Positions 1-7,520 of a DNA stretch of 13,748 bases are shown here, piece after piece. Under the pieces are notes generated by a model. The model was not told where the DNA came from. It ran no database searches and saw only the letters and a program-made list of their open reading frames with translations. The first letter of the stretch is position 1; each line of letters opens with the position of its first letter. The position numbers were made by a program, and so were the translations under genes. Where the stretch lies: assembly GCA_038236705.1 (NCBI GenBank), contig JBBRZN010000052.1, positions 1-13,748 on the forward strand, read 5' to 3'. The DNA comes from AC-32 sp038236705 (GTDB lineage: Bacteria > Actinomycetota > Thermoleophilia > Gaiellales > Gaiellaceae).

Positions 1-10
1 ACTGGAACAC
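1..10 (-). CDS. Possible start of a leftward gene running off the left edge (only 3 codons visible)
   Basis: On the minus strand a perfect Shine-Dalgarno-like AAGGAGG (positions 22 to 16) is followed 5 nt later by GTG at 10-8, then TTC CAG. This is a good spacing for a start codon; a second GTG at 14-12 is too close. Only M-F-Q can be read, so no product can be named. The downstream genes up to 4488 are also leftward, which fits. The evidence is a single ribosome binding site and could be chance. Confidence 0.3.
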
Positions 11-163
11 GCACGCCTCCTTCGTATTTCTTCGTCAGGACTCTAGGCGCTTACGCTACTGACGACGTTAGCACTTGCCGCGGAGCGGTTCAAGGCCGCG
101 CCACTCCCGTTGGCAGCAATCGGCTCGACTCCGAACGACCCCTTGTACGGAAGGCCCTCTGGG

Positions 164-194
164 CTGGGCCAGTGTGCGGGAATGTTCCCCGAGC
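164..194 (+). repeat. Dispersed ~31 bp repeat, copy 1
   Basis: Copy 1 begins CTGGGCCAGTG and continues through CGGGAATGTTCCCC to GAGC. It lies in the gap between the stop of the cyclase gene (284) and the left edge. Two small inverted repeats are visible: CTGG-G-CCAG and, perfect in this copy, GGGAA-TG-TTCCC. Copies 2 (3423-3453) and 3 (4547-4577) have the same orientation; about 25 of 31 positions are identical in all three. The rest of 11-283 has no convincing gene. Confidence 0.8.
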
Positions 195-283
195 TGGCAC
201 AGCAGTACGAGATGAGCAGCTATGCGCGAGCGGTTGAGCGGAGAAGTGTCGCGGCGCGTGCGCGTGAGAGCTGCAGACCGTGC

Positions 284-3262
284 TCATTGCTGTGCTGGGG
301 GGAGTTCGGCGACTCGCGCCTGGGTGCGCTGCGAAGAGACGAGGTTGCCTTTGCGCTCGTACCGTTCGAGTGCCTGCTCCAGCGCGGCTGCTGCGTCGTC
401 GCGTTCGCCGCCGAGCAGGAGCACCTCGGCAAGGTCGGCGTACGCATCTCCCTGCTCGTCGAGCGTGTCGGTCTGATTGCCGATCACGACCGCTTCACGC
501 GCGAGCCGTTCCGCCTTGGCGTGCTCGCCTCGGCGTGCGAGCACCTTGGCCCTGACCTGCCGCCAGAGCATCTCCCTGCTGGTGTCGCCGCTCGCGCCGA
601 GCTCCGCCGCGTGGCTGGCCCAGGCGTCGGCTTCCTCGAGTCGGTCGAGAGCGTAGAGCGCCTTCCCGAGCGTCGCGGCCGCGTACGACAGGAAGCTCTG
701 TTCCCCCAACTCCTCGTGCAGCCTGAACCCTTCTGCTCCGAACGTGGCGGCGGCGGCGGGATCGCCGGCCCAGAGCTCGACCCAGACGGACTCGAAGGCG
801 GTGATGTTCGCGAGCAGGATTCCCCCGCCACGCTCCTCCAGCTCCGCGCGTGCTTCGGCGAGGATCGCACGGGCCTCGTCGAAGCGACCGAGCATCGCCA
901 TTGCCCCGGCCCGGTAGGCACGGAAGAAATGGTCACGCCCGTGCTTTGGCTCGTTCTCGTCGAGCCACGCGAGCAGCTCCGACACCGGAGTCGGGCCGAA
1001 GAAGCGAAACGCGGCGTGCGCGCCAAATGACCCGGGCGGTAGATGGCCCGCCTGCCGAGCGTGGGCGAGGGCTCGCTCGTAGGCCGCCAGCGCCGCCTCC
1101 TCCTGGCCGCGCATCACCGCCACATCCGAAAGCGCGGAGTATGCGATGTACAGAGCCATGTCGTCGCCGGCGGCCTCGAACACGGGCAACGCCTGCTCGA
1201 CGATCGCGGACAGCTTCTCCACCGCTCCCTCTGGCTCGCGGTCGTGGCGGAACACGCCCGCCTGGATCCTTCCGCAGAGCTCGCCCACACGATTGCCCGC
1301 TGCGGCGGCGCGGTCGGCGAGGGCATCTGCGCGCAGGAGCGCGTCGTCGCCCCTGCCCGTCCAGAGCAAGGCAGTGCCGAGCTCGGTCTCGAGGGCGAGG
1401 TCGAGCTCGTTCTGCGGTACGAGCGCGGCTGCGCGCTCGTACAGGCTGGCGGCGGCGCCGTAGTCCTGGCGGAGGACCGCGCGGTGGCCGCCGGCGGTCA
1501 GGCGACGACGCGCCCCCGCGGCCAGCTCGGCGTCAGGGGGCATGCCGAGCTCGGCGCGGTAAGAGATGGCCCGCTGGAGGTGGTAGCCGAGGAGCTCGTC
1601 CAGCTCGACGAGTGCGGCCCCGTGTTGCTCCAGCCAGGAGGCGAACCGCTGGTGGAGGTCAGCCCGCACCGCTTTTGGAAGCGCGTCGTAGACGGCGTCG
1701 CGGAGGAGAAGGTGGCGGAAGCGGAAGCCGTCCTCGCCCGCGAGCAACGCTCGGTCTGGCCTGATCAGCTGCTTGCGCACGAGCGCGGCAAGGCGCGGTG
1801 TCACCTGGGTCTCCTCGGGCGCCAACGCCTGGACGGCACCGCGATGGAAGACTTCTCCCTCGATCGCGCCCCGCTCGAGCACGCTCCGCTCGGCCGTCTC
1901 GAGCTGATCCAAACGCGCCGCGAGGAGCGCCCGCAGGGTGGGCGGGACGACCACCTCGCCTTCCGCCTCGCCGGCTATCGCCAGCATCTCCTCGATGAAG
2001 AGCGGGTTGCCGGCAGCCGCCCGAGCGATCCGCTCGCGCAGCTCCCCGGGGATGCGCTCCGCGATCAGCTCCTTGACATCGTCGTCGCCGAGCGGCTCGA
2101 GCCGAAGCGTCACCGGCCAGGCTGGGTGAAGCTCGCTGAGCTCCGGCCGCGCCAGGCAGAGCAGCAGGATCGGCGCGCCCGAAGAGAGGAGCGCTACATG
2201 CTCGATCAGGTCGCGGAACGTCTCCTCGCCCCACTGGATGTCGTCGAAAAGAACGATCAGCGGCCGCTCCGCCGCGGCTTGCTCCAGGGTCTTGCGGAAG
2301 GCCCAGGCGATCTCCTCGGCCGACGTCGCGGCCTCGCTCTCCCCGAGCAGCGAGCGGATCGCGTCTGCGGCAGCCTCGTCCGGGGGCAGCAGGTCGAGCT
2401 GCTTCAACACCTCCACCACCGGCCAATAGGTGATCCCCTCCCCGTAGGGGAGGCAGCGGCCGTGGACAACCCTCGCCTCGACCGAGGCCAAGAGCTCCGC
2501 CGCCAGCCGCGACTTGCCGACGCCCGCATCGCCGACCACCGTGACCAGCTCGCAACGCCGCTCCGCCCGCGCTCGCTCCCATGCCTCACGGACGAGCGCG
2601 AGCTCGCGCTCACGCCCGACAAACAGCCCCCCATGCCGCCGCTCGACCTCGCCCACGCGCAGGAGCCGGTAGGCAGGGACCGGCTCCTCCTTCCCCTTCA
2701 ACACGAGCGGCTCGACCGGCTCCACCTCGACCGCCTCGCGAACGAGCACGAATGTCGGCTGCCCGAGCAGCACCTCTCCCGGCCGCGCAGCCTGCTCCAG
2801 CCGCGCCGCCACGTTCACCGCGTCGCCCGTCGCCAGTCGCTCCTCTGTCCCCGTCACCACCTCACCCGTCATCACTCCTATCCGTCCCTCCAACCCGAGC
2901 CCGGGCAGCGCCTCCCGCATTTCGAGCGACGCCCTCACTGCGCGCAGCGCGTCGTCCTCGTGCACCAGGGGCACCCCGAACACGGCCATCACCGCGTCCC
3001 CGATGAACTTCTCCACACTGCCGCCGTGCCGCTCCACGATCCCCTTCATCTGCTCGAAGTAGCGCGCCAGCAGCGCCCGCAACCGCTCCGGGTCGAGCGT
3101 CTCCCCCAACGCGGTCGAACCGGCCAGGTCGCAGAACAGCACCGTCACCGTCCTGCGCTCCTCCTTCCCCCGCGTTGGCACAGACGCGAACGAGAAGCCA
3201 CACCCCTCGCAGAACCTGGCGCCCTCGCGATTGTCGTGCCTGCAACTCGGGCAAACCAGCAT
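284..3262 (-). CDS. Class III adenylate/guanylate cyclase fused to an AAA-type ATPase and TPR-like region
   Basis: A large multidomain signalling protein (992 aa from ATG 3262; GTG 3265 adds one residue). Residues here count from the GTG. A zinc ribbon comes first (C5, C8, C19, C22). The class III cyclase domain follows (about 38-200): FCDLAGST holds metal-binding D46, FIGDAVMAVFG holds D90, and GDAVNVAARLE holds N151 and R155. A STAND/AAA_16-like ATPase follows, with Walker A GDAGVGKS at 245-252 and Walker B-like IVLFDDIQWG near 340. The C-terminal ~400 residues are alanine/leucine-rich helical repeats, probably TPR. No signal peptide or membrane segment is seen, so it is probably cytosolic. 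It probably makes cAMP from ATP, but the second base-selecting position aligns with Leu144 rather than Asp/Thr, so substrate choice is uncertain. Such fusions are common in actinobacteria. ATG 3262 is preferred because a -10-like box lies 6 nt upstream. Confidence 0.93.
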   Translation of the reverse strand: MLVCPSCRHDNREGARFCEGCGFSFASVPTRGKEERRTVTVLFCDLAGSTALGETLDPERLRALLARYFEQMKGIVERHGGSVEKFIGDAVMAVFGVPLVHEDDALRAVRASLEMREALPGLGLEGRIGVMTGEVVTGTEERLATGDAVNVAARLEQAARPGEVLLGQPTFVLVREAVEVEPVEPLVLKGKEEPVPAYRLLRVGEVERRHGGLFVGRERELALVREAWERARAERRCELVTVVGDAGVGKSRLAAELLASVEARVVHGRCLPYGEGITYWPVVEVLKQLDLLPPDEAAADAIRSLLGESEAATSAEEIAWAFRKTLEQAAAERPLIVLFDDIQWGEETFRDLIEHVALLSSGAPILLLCLARPELSELHPAWPVTLRLEPLGDDDVKELIAERIPGELRERIARAAAGNPLFIEEMLAIAGEAEGEVVVPPTLRALLAARLDQLETAERSVLERGAIEGEVFHRGAVQALAPEETQVTPRLAALVRKQLIRPDRALLAGEDGFRFRHLLLRDAVYDALPKAVRADLHQRFASWLEQHGAALVELDELLGYHLQRAISYRAELGMPPDAELAAGARRRLTAGGHRAVLRQDYGAAASLYERAAALVPQNELDLALETELGTALLWTGRGDDALLRADALADRAAAAGNRVGELCGRIQAGVFRHDREPEGAVEKLSAIVEQALPVFEAAGDDMALYIAYSALSDVAVMRGQEEAALAAYERALAHARQAGHLPPGSFGAHAAFRFFGPTPVSELLAWLDENEPKHGRDHFFRAYRAGAMAMLGRFDEARAILAEARAELEERGGGILLANITAFESVWVELWAGDPAAAATFGAEGFRLHEELGEQSFLSYAAATLGKALYALDRLEEADAWASHAAELGASGDTSREMLWRQVRAKVLARRGEHAKAERLAREAVVIGNQTDTLDEQGDAYADLAEVLLLGGERDDAAAALEQALERYERKGNLVSSQRTQARVAELPPAQQ

Positions 3263-3268
3263 CACACG

Positions 3269-3297
3269 AGGCTAGACCGCATCTCCAACCACAACAA
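3269..3297 (-). promoter_or_regulatory. Candidate leaderless promoter of the cyclase gene
   Basis: On the minus strand TTGTTG (3297-3292) is separated by 17 nt from TAGCCT (3274-3269), which fits the actinobacterial TANNNT -10 pattern. The ATG at 3262 begins on the seventh base after the -10 box, where transcription would be expected to start. No Shine-Dalgarno sequence fits in that space, so the mRNA would be leaderless. Matched by eye only. Confidence 0.45.
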
Positions 3298-3422
3298 GGG
3301 CGGCCACGGCCGCGCTGCGATCACCCCTCGGCCAGCGGGTCGAGTAGAAGTAGCGACTGCCGCCGCCTCTTCCTTTCCGCGCAGATCTGCTTATTCGTAT
3401 CGCCTGGTCAGAGTTGGCTCGC

Positions 3423-3453
3423 CTGGGCCAGTGATCGGGAATGTCCCCTGAAC
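3423..3453 (+). repeat. Dispersed ~31 bp repeat, copy 2
   Basis: Copy 2 reads CTGGGCCAGTG, then ATCGGGAATGTCCCC, then TGAAC. It differs from copies 1 and 3 at the two bases after CAGTG and near the 3' end. It sits in the 250-nt gap between the start of the cyclase gene and the stop of the reductase gene. Apart from this repeat and the cyclase promoter, nothing else recognisable is in the gap. Confidence 0.8.
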
Positions 3454-3516
3454 ATCGCTCGCGCCGGGACCGGGATGAGACCGACGGCTATCGCAGACGA
3501 CAGCAGGTTGCAGAGG

Positions 3517-4488
3517 TCAGCCTTCTGGGGCGAAGGCGGGACCTAGCGGGATGAGCCTCTCGAGTTCGTCGAGCGAGGCCGTAAGGTCGATCCTGGAAGC
3601 GTTTGCGTTCTCGTTCACATGTCGTCCGTCCCGGCTGCCACCAAGCGCCGCGGTGACGCCAGGGTGATGTAGTACCCAGGCGATCGCGAGCTGCGCCACG
3701 GAGACGCCGAGTCGTTCCGCGATCGGACGCACCCCCTCGACGACGGCAGCGCTTCGCTCCGCTCTCCCCTGTGTTAGCAGCCGCTTGTAAAAGCCACTGT
3801 CCTCCCAGCCTTTCCAGATCTCGCGCACTTCCTCAATCGTCTTTCCGCTAAGGACACCGCCGGCCAGCGGCTCGTAGATGACCACAGCTATTCCAAGCTC
3901 CCCGCAGCGGGCGATCGACTCGCGAGCCGCCAGATAGTCGATCAGTGAGAGGCCGTCCTGCACCACGTCCACTGGACGTTCGATGTGACAGCGCTCGACG
4001 TCCTCAATGTCGTAGTTCGATAGGCCAATGGCACGGACGAGGCCCGCGGTGACGAGCTCCGCCATCGCGCCCCACGTCTCTTCGAGAGGAACACCGGTGT
4101 CGTCGGGCCAATGCAGAAGATAGATCTCGATCTGCTCTCGCGCGAGCCGACGCAGACTTGCCCGACATGCAGCATGGACTTCCTCACGACGAAAGCCCGT
4201 GCCGCCGCCTGATCCTGCACGCCCCGGCGCGACCTTTGTGGAGACGAGGAAATCGCCGTCGACCCGCTGAAGAGCCTCGCCGATCAACGACTCGTTGCGT
4301 GTTTCACAGTAGTTCTCTGAGGTGTCGAGCCAGTTGACGCCCGCTGCGAGAGACGCCTCGAGGACCGCTACCGCTCGATCAATCTCGGGCTCGTTCCCCT
4401 CGTCCGGTCCCATCTCGATCCCGCCGAGACCAACCCTTGTGATCGACACTCCGCTGCGCCCGATCGGCCGCGACTCCATTCGTTCCAT
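3517..4488 (-). CDS. Aldo/keto reductase family oxidoreductase
   Basis: An NAD(P)H-dependent reductase of the (beta/alpha)8-barrel aldo/keto reductase superfamily, 323 aa, the usual family length, probably cytosolic. Numbering from ATG 4488, the catalytic tetrad is present: D55 and Y60 in LDTSENY, K85 in VSTKV and H126 in LLHWPDD. Further family motifs are GLSNY (155-159) and YEPLAGGVLSGK (205-216). The substrate cannot be told from sequence. The open frame extends upstream to 4596, but that extension translates repeat copy 3, so it is rejected. ATG 4488 is favoured over ATG 4479 because a TTGACA / TAGTAT pair ends 7 nt before it. By eye the gene uses more A/T-ending codons than the xyl operon, which hints at different ancestry but is not measured. 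It is flanked on both sides by the same direct repeat. Confidence 0.92.
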   Translation of the reverse strand: MERMESRPIGRSGVSITRVGLGGIEMGPDEGNEPEIDRAVAVLEASLAAGVNWLDTSENYCETRNESLIGEALQRVDGDFLVSTKVAPGRAGSGGGTGFRREEVHAACRASLRRLAREQIEIYLLHWPDDTGVPLEETWGAMAELVTAGLVRAIGLSNYDIEDVERCHIERPVDVVQDGLSLIDYLAARESIARCGELGIAVVIYEPLAGGVLSGKTIEEVREIWKGWEDSGFYKRLLTQGRAERSAAVVEGVRPIAERLGVSVAQLAIAWVLHHPGVTAALGGSRDGRHVNENANASRIDLTASLDELERLIPLGPAFAPEG

Positions 4489-4495
4489 CGACTCG

Positions 4496-4526
4496 ATACT
4501 ACGAAGGTTCGAAGCCCGGATGTCAA
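4496..4526 (-). promoter_or_regulatory. Candidate leaderless promoter of the aldo/keto reductase gene
   Basis: On the minus strand a perfect TTGACA (4526-4521) precedes TAGTAT (4501-4496) by 19 nt. The -10 box ends 7 nt before ATG 4488, so transcription should start at or next to the start codon. The spacer is 1-2 nt longer than ideal. Confidence 0.45.
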
Positions 4527-4546
4527 TCGGGCGTGAGACGACTCGT

Positions 4547-4577
4547 CTGGGCCAGTGTGCGGGAATGTCACCCGAGC
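4547..4577 (+). repeat. Dispersed ~31 bp repeat, copy 3
   Basis: Copy 3 matches copy 1 except for two bases after GGGAATGT (CA in place of TC). It lies in the divergent intergenic region between the aldo/keto reductase (start 4488) and the FAD oxidoreductase (start 4701), upstream of the reductase promoter. It is in the same orientation as copies 1 and 2. Confidence 0.8.
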
Positions 4578-4640
4578 AGTCGGGCGCTTCATGCAATCAT
4601 CCGAGGGCGTCGTACCGACCTCCTCAAGTGACCGAGAGGG

Positions 4641-4669
4641 TTGCCAGAGGACCAGCGCCCGCGTAGCCT
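4641..4669 (+). promoter_or_regulatory. Candidate promoter of the FAD oxidoreductase gene
   Basis: TTGCCA (4641-4646, five of six bases of TTGACA) is followed after 17 nt by TAGCCT (4664-4669), a TANNNT-type -10 box. The predicted transcription start near 4676 leaves a leader of about 25 nt holding the AGGAGG ribosome binding site. Confidence 0.45.
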
Positions 4670-4700
4670 CTGCCCGATTCATGCGACCGAGGAGGAGACG

Positions 4701-6110
4701 ATGACGACGGCGACCGAGCTGGAGAGCAAGCTCCGGCCACAGGTAAGCGGCGAAATCGTCCTCCCGGGCGATCCCGACTACGACGAGGCGCGCGCCGTCT
4801 ACCACGGGATCCACGACCGGCGGCCGGCGGTAGTCGTCCGGGCCGCGGGGACGGCTGATGTTGCCGCGGCCGTGGCCTTTGCTCGGAACCACGACCTGCC
4901 GCTAGCGGTGAGGGGGGGCGGCCACGGTGTCGCCGGTTTCGCGACCTGCGACGAAGGGGTGGTCATCGATCTCGGGCGCATGCGGCGGGTCGAGGTCGAT
5001 CCCGAGCGGCGCCTGGCCCGGGCCGAGGGCGGCTGCACCTGGAGCGACTTCAACGACGCGACCCATGCCTTCGGGCTCGCCACGACCGGAGGCGCCGTCT
5101 CGACCACCGGAATCGCTGGCCTGACCCTCGGCGGCGGTCTCGGATACCTGAACCGCACCTTCGGTTTCTCCTGCGACAATCTTGTCGCCGCCGAGGTAGT
5201 GACGGCGGACGGAGACGTCCTAACGTGCAGCGAGAGCCGGGCCGATGATCTGTTCTGGGCCCTGCGCGGGGGAGGCGGCAACTTCGGGGTCGTCACCTCA
5301 TTCGAGTACCGGCTCCATCCGGTCGGCGAGATCCTGGGCGGGCCGATCTTCTTCCCGCTCAACGGGGACGTTCTGCGGGACTGCCTGGACTTCGTGGCCC
5401 GGGCGCCCGAGCAGCTCGGGGCGCTGCTCGGGCTGGCTCTCGCCCCGCCCCTGCCCTTCGTGCCCGAGGAGTGGCACGGCAAGCCGGTGATCGCGCTGAT
5501 CGTCTGCTGGACGGGTCCGCGCGCGGAAGGGGAAGAGGTCCTCCGGCCGCTCGAGGAGTGGCCGATCTTGGGCCGGGGCGTCGGCCCAATGCCGTACCCG
5601 GTCATCAACACGCTGTTCGATGAGCTGCTGCCCGCCGGGCTTCGGCACTACTGGAAGACGCACTCCGTTCGCGAGATCCCTGACCAGGCGGTGGACGTCC
5701 ATCTCGAGCACGGCGCCCGAGTGCCGACGATCGAGTCCGGCGTTTTCGTCTTCCCGCTTGACGGCGCTCCTCAGCGGGTGGCGGCGGACGAGACCGCGTT
5801 GTCCTTCCGCGATGCCGCGTTCTCGATCGTCATCGCCGGAACTTGGCACGATCCTGCCGACGACAAGCAGAACGTCGCCTGGGTCCGTGACTACTACGAC
5901 GCGCTTAGCCCCTACGCGCAGGAGGGCGTCTACGTCAACTTCATGGCGGCCGAAGACCAGCACCGGATCCGCGCCACATACGGAAGCAAGTACGACCGCC
6001 TCATGGAGGTGAAGCGGCGCTACGACCCGGACAACGTCTTTCGCCTCAACCAGAACATCGACCCCTCGATGGATGGGGGGAAGAGAGGATCCTCGGCACC
6101 GTCCAACTAA
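4701..6110 (+). CDS. FAD-binding oxidoreductase, PCMH/berberine-bridge-enzyme type
   Basis: A 469-aa flavoprotein oxidase or dehydrogenase of the FAD_binding_4 plus BBE family. The N-terminal half has the PCMH-type FAD fold: VVVRAAGTADVAAAVAFAR, then RGGGH with H75, the usual site of covalent 8-alpha attachment to FAD. TTGIAGLTLGGGLGYL and SCDNLVAAEVVTADG follow. The C-terminus has the BBE signature YDPDNVFRLNQNI. In bicovalent relatives a Cys precedes the TxGxGG segment; here the position reads A-V-S-T-T-G, so only the His link is predicted. No signal peptide is visible, so it is probably cytosolic. The substrate is unknown; relatives oxidise sugars, alkaloids and polyketides. ATG 4701 is chosen because AGGAGG (4690-4695) precedes it by 5 nt; a TTG at 4641 lies in the putative promoter. 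It is transcribed away from the reductase. Confidence 0.93.
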   Translation: MTTATELESKLRPQVSGEIVLPGDPDYDEARAVYHGIHDRRPAVVVRAAGTADVAAAVAFARNHDLPLAVRGGGHGVAGFATCDEGVVIDLGRMRRVEVDPERRLARAEGGCTWSDFNDATHAFGLATTGGAVSTTGIAGLTLGGGLGYLNRTFGFSCDNLVAAEVVTADGDVLTCSESRADDLFWALRGGGGNFGVVTSFEYRLHPVGEILGGPIFFPLNGDVLRDCLDFVARAPEQLGALLGLALAPPLPFVPEEWHGKPVIALIVCWTGPRAEGEEVLRPLEEWPILGRGVGPMPYPVINTLFDELLPAGLRHYWKTHSVREIPDQAVDVHLEHGARVPTIESGVFVFPLDGAPQRVAADETALSFRDAAFSIVIAGTWHDPADDKQNVAWVRDYYDALSPYAQEGVYVNFMAAEDQHRIRATYGSKYDRLMEVKRRYDPDNVFRLNQNIDPSMDGGKRGSSAPSN

Positions 6111-6174
6111 CATCGCAACGGCCCAACGCGTAGACCGGCACTCTTGAGCTGAAGGGACGCGTGGTCGGCGCATT

Positions 6175-6200
6175 CGCCGCAGCGCATTTGCGCGTCGGCG
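6175..6200. terminator. Candidate shared terminator hairpin between convergent genes
   Basis: The stem is CGCCG paired with CGGCG, a 2x2 internal mismatch, then GCGC paired with GCGC around an ATTT loop. It lies between the FAD oxidoreductase stop (6110) and the stop of the leftward GAF-cyclase (6204). Only a short TTT follows on the plus strand and no T-run on the minus strand, so it is an imperfect intrinsic terminator. Confidence 0.4.
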
Positions 6201-6203
6201 GCT

Positions 6204-7394
6204 TTAGCGAAGCCCGCGGACCTCGTACGTGGGAATCGCGCGGCCGAACCCCTTTAACTCCAGCTCGCCAACGAAAGCCGACTTGACCGCCTCTTCCACA
6301 GCTGCAAAGGCGCGTTGGCCGATCAGGACTTGACCGGCCGCCGCGCGCGTACTGAGCCGGGAGGCGAGGTTAATGACCGGGCCGAGCGCTCCGTAGTCAT
6401 AGCGGCCCTCGAACCCGATGCGGCCAAGCGTCGCGTAACCGGCTTCGATTCCGATCCCCAGGCCGAGTTCCGTCCCGAGCTTTCGCCATCCGTGCGCCAG
6501 CTCTGCAAAGCGCTCCTGGGCAGCAAGCGCAAGCCGGATCGCTTTGAGCTCGTGGTTTTCGACAGCCGACGGGTCGTTGAAGAACACCATCACTCCATCG
6601 CCGGCGAAGTGCTCAAGTGTCCCGTCATACGCTTGGATCAGCTCGCCGAGCATTTCGTGGTACGCACGAAGTACTTCGAACAACTCTTCCGGAGCAGCCG
6701 TCTCGGTAAAGGCCGTGAAGCCGCGGAGGTCGGAGAAGAGGCAGGAGATGTAGGCGCGGTGGCCAGCGAGCAGCTGCTCGCCCTGCTTCGAGGAAATCAG
6801 CTCCGCCACCTGCGGTGAGAGGAACCGCGAAAGCTCGCTCCGCTGCCGCTCGACGGCTTCGATAAGGCGCACGTTCGCGATCGCGATAGCCGCCTGATTG
6901 GCGAACGTCTGGAGGAGCGCGATCTGATCGTCGCTGAACGGTCGCGGCGCTCGGCGCACGAGGCCCACGACGCCTATCAGGTCATCTTCGACCATCACCG
7001 GCGCGCCAAGCATGGATCGATACGGCCGCGGCCCCGAATAGGCGTACTCTGAATCGTCCAGGACGTCGGGGATGTGAATCGTCTCTCGGGTCACAGCCGT
7101 GCGGCCGGCCATGGTTGTGCGGTCAAGGACATGCGGGTGCTCGCTGTCGTACCGAGAAGCTTCGGCGCCGCCTTGATGGGCAGCGGAGTGGAGAAGTCCG
7201 TCCTCGAGGAGCCAGAGCCCGCCTTGGTCCGCCTGGCAGATTCGCCGGCACGCTTCGACCACCTCATCGAGCACCGCCTGCAACCCATCCGAGCGGGCGA
7301 TCGCGCGGAGGATGCCGCTGAGCGCGCGTTGCTGCTCGCGGAGTTCTTCGACCTCGCGCGCCAACTTCAAAGCATCATTAGTTGCTCGCACCAT
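6204..7394 (-). CDS. GAF domain plus class III nucleotide cyclase
   Basis: A soluble sensor cyclase of 396 aa. A short N-terminal coiled-coil-like stretch (about 8-30) leads into a GAF domain (about 30-180; note GLWLLEDGLLHSAAHQGG and APVMVEDDLIGVVGLV). The linker FLSPQVAELI (191-200) then joins the cyclase domain (about 212-396). Metal-binding aspartates are present: D222 in FSDLRGFT and D266 in FAGDGVMVFF. N342 and R346 in INLASRL match the transition-state residues. The base-selecting Lys aligns with a His (EHFAGD) and the Asp/Thr position with a Gly, so ATP versus GTP preference cannot be predicted. The GAF ligand is unknown. AGGAG ends 2 nt before the ATG but 5 nt before a GTG at codon 2, so the true start may be one codon in. 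It lies 126 nt downstream of the xyl operon on the same strand and could be read through from it. Confidence 0.92.
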   Translation of the reverse strand: MVRATNDALKLAREVEELREQQRALSGILRAIARSDGLQAVLDEVVEACRRICQADQGGLWLLEDGLLHSAAHQGGAEASRYDSEHPHVLDRTTMAGRTAVTRETIHIPDVLDDSEYAYSGPRPYRSMLGAPVMVEDDLIGVVGLVRRAPRPFSDDQIALLQTFANQAAIAIANVRLIEAVERQRSELSRFLSPQVAELISSKQGEQLLAGHRAYISCLFSDLRGFTAFTETAAPEELFEVLRAYHEMLGELIQAYDGTLEHFAGDGVMVFFNDPSAVENHELKAIRLALAAQERFAELAHGWRKLGTELGLGIGIEAGYATLGRIGFEGRYDYGALGPVINLASRLSTRAAAGQVLIGQRAFAAVEEAVKSAFVGELELKGFGRAIPTYEVRGLR

Positions 7395-7500
7395 TCTCCT
7401 AGCCGATTCTGATGCTTAGACGTCGGTCAGGTAACGGCGACCGCCGCGCTTCGTTTCCCAACCCGACCGCGCACCTCAAGGGATAGAGCCATCACCTGGG

Positions 7501-7518
7501 CGAGCGTCCTCTCGCTCG
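7501..7518 (-). terminator. Weak hairpin just after the permease stop
   Basis: CGAGCG and CGCTCG form a 6-bp stem with a 6-nt loop, starting 2 nt beyond the xylH stop codon (7523-7521). There is no T-run after it on the minus strand. It may slow or end transcription of the operon, or be chance in GC-rich DNA. Confidence 0.25.
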
Positions 7519-7520
7519 AG

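Noticed and set aside
60..140. Possible tRNA because of a GGTTCAAGG-like stretch near 87
   Set aside because: No acceptor stem, anticodon arm or correctly spaced T-arm can be folded around it.
1043..3451. 802-codon plus-strand open frame opposite the cyclase gene, and a 306-codon one at 110-1030
   Set aside because: Antisense shadows of a GC-rich gene: compositionally odd Arg/His/Pro/Leu-rich proteins with no recognisable domain, while the minus-strand protein has complete conserved motifs.
4489..4596. Longer reductase start at 4596
   Set aside because: The extra 36 residues translate repeat copy 3 and the promoter; AKR homology begins just after 4488.
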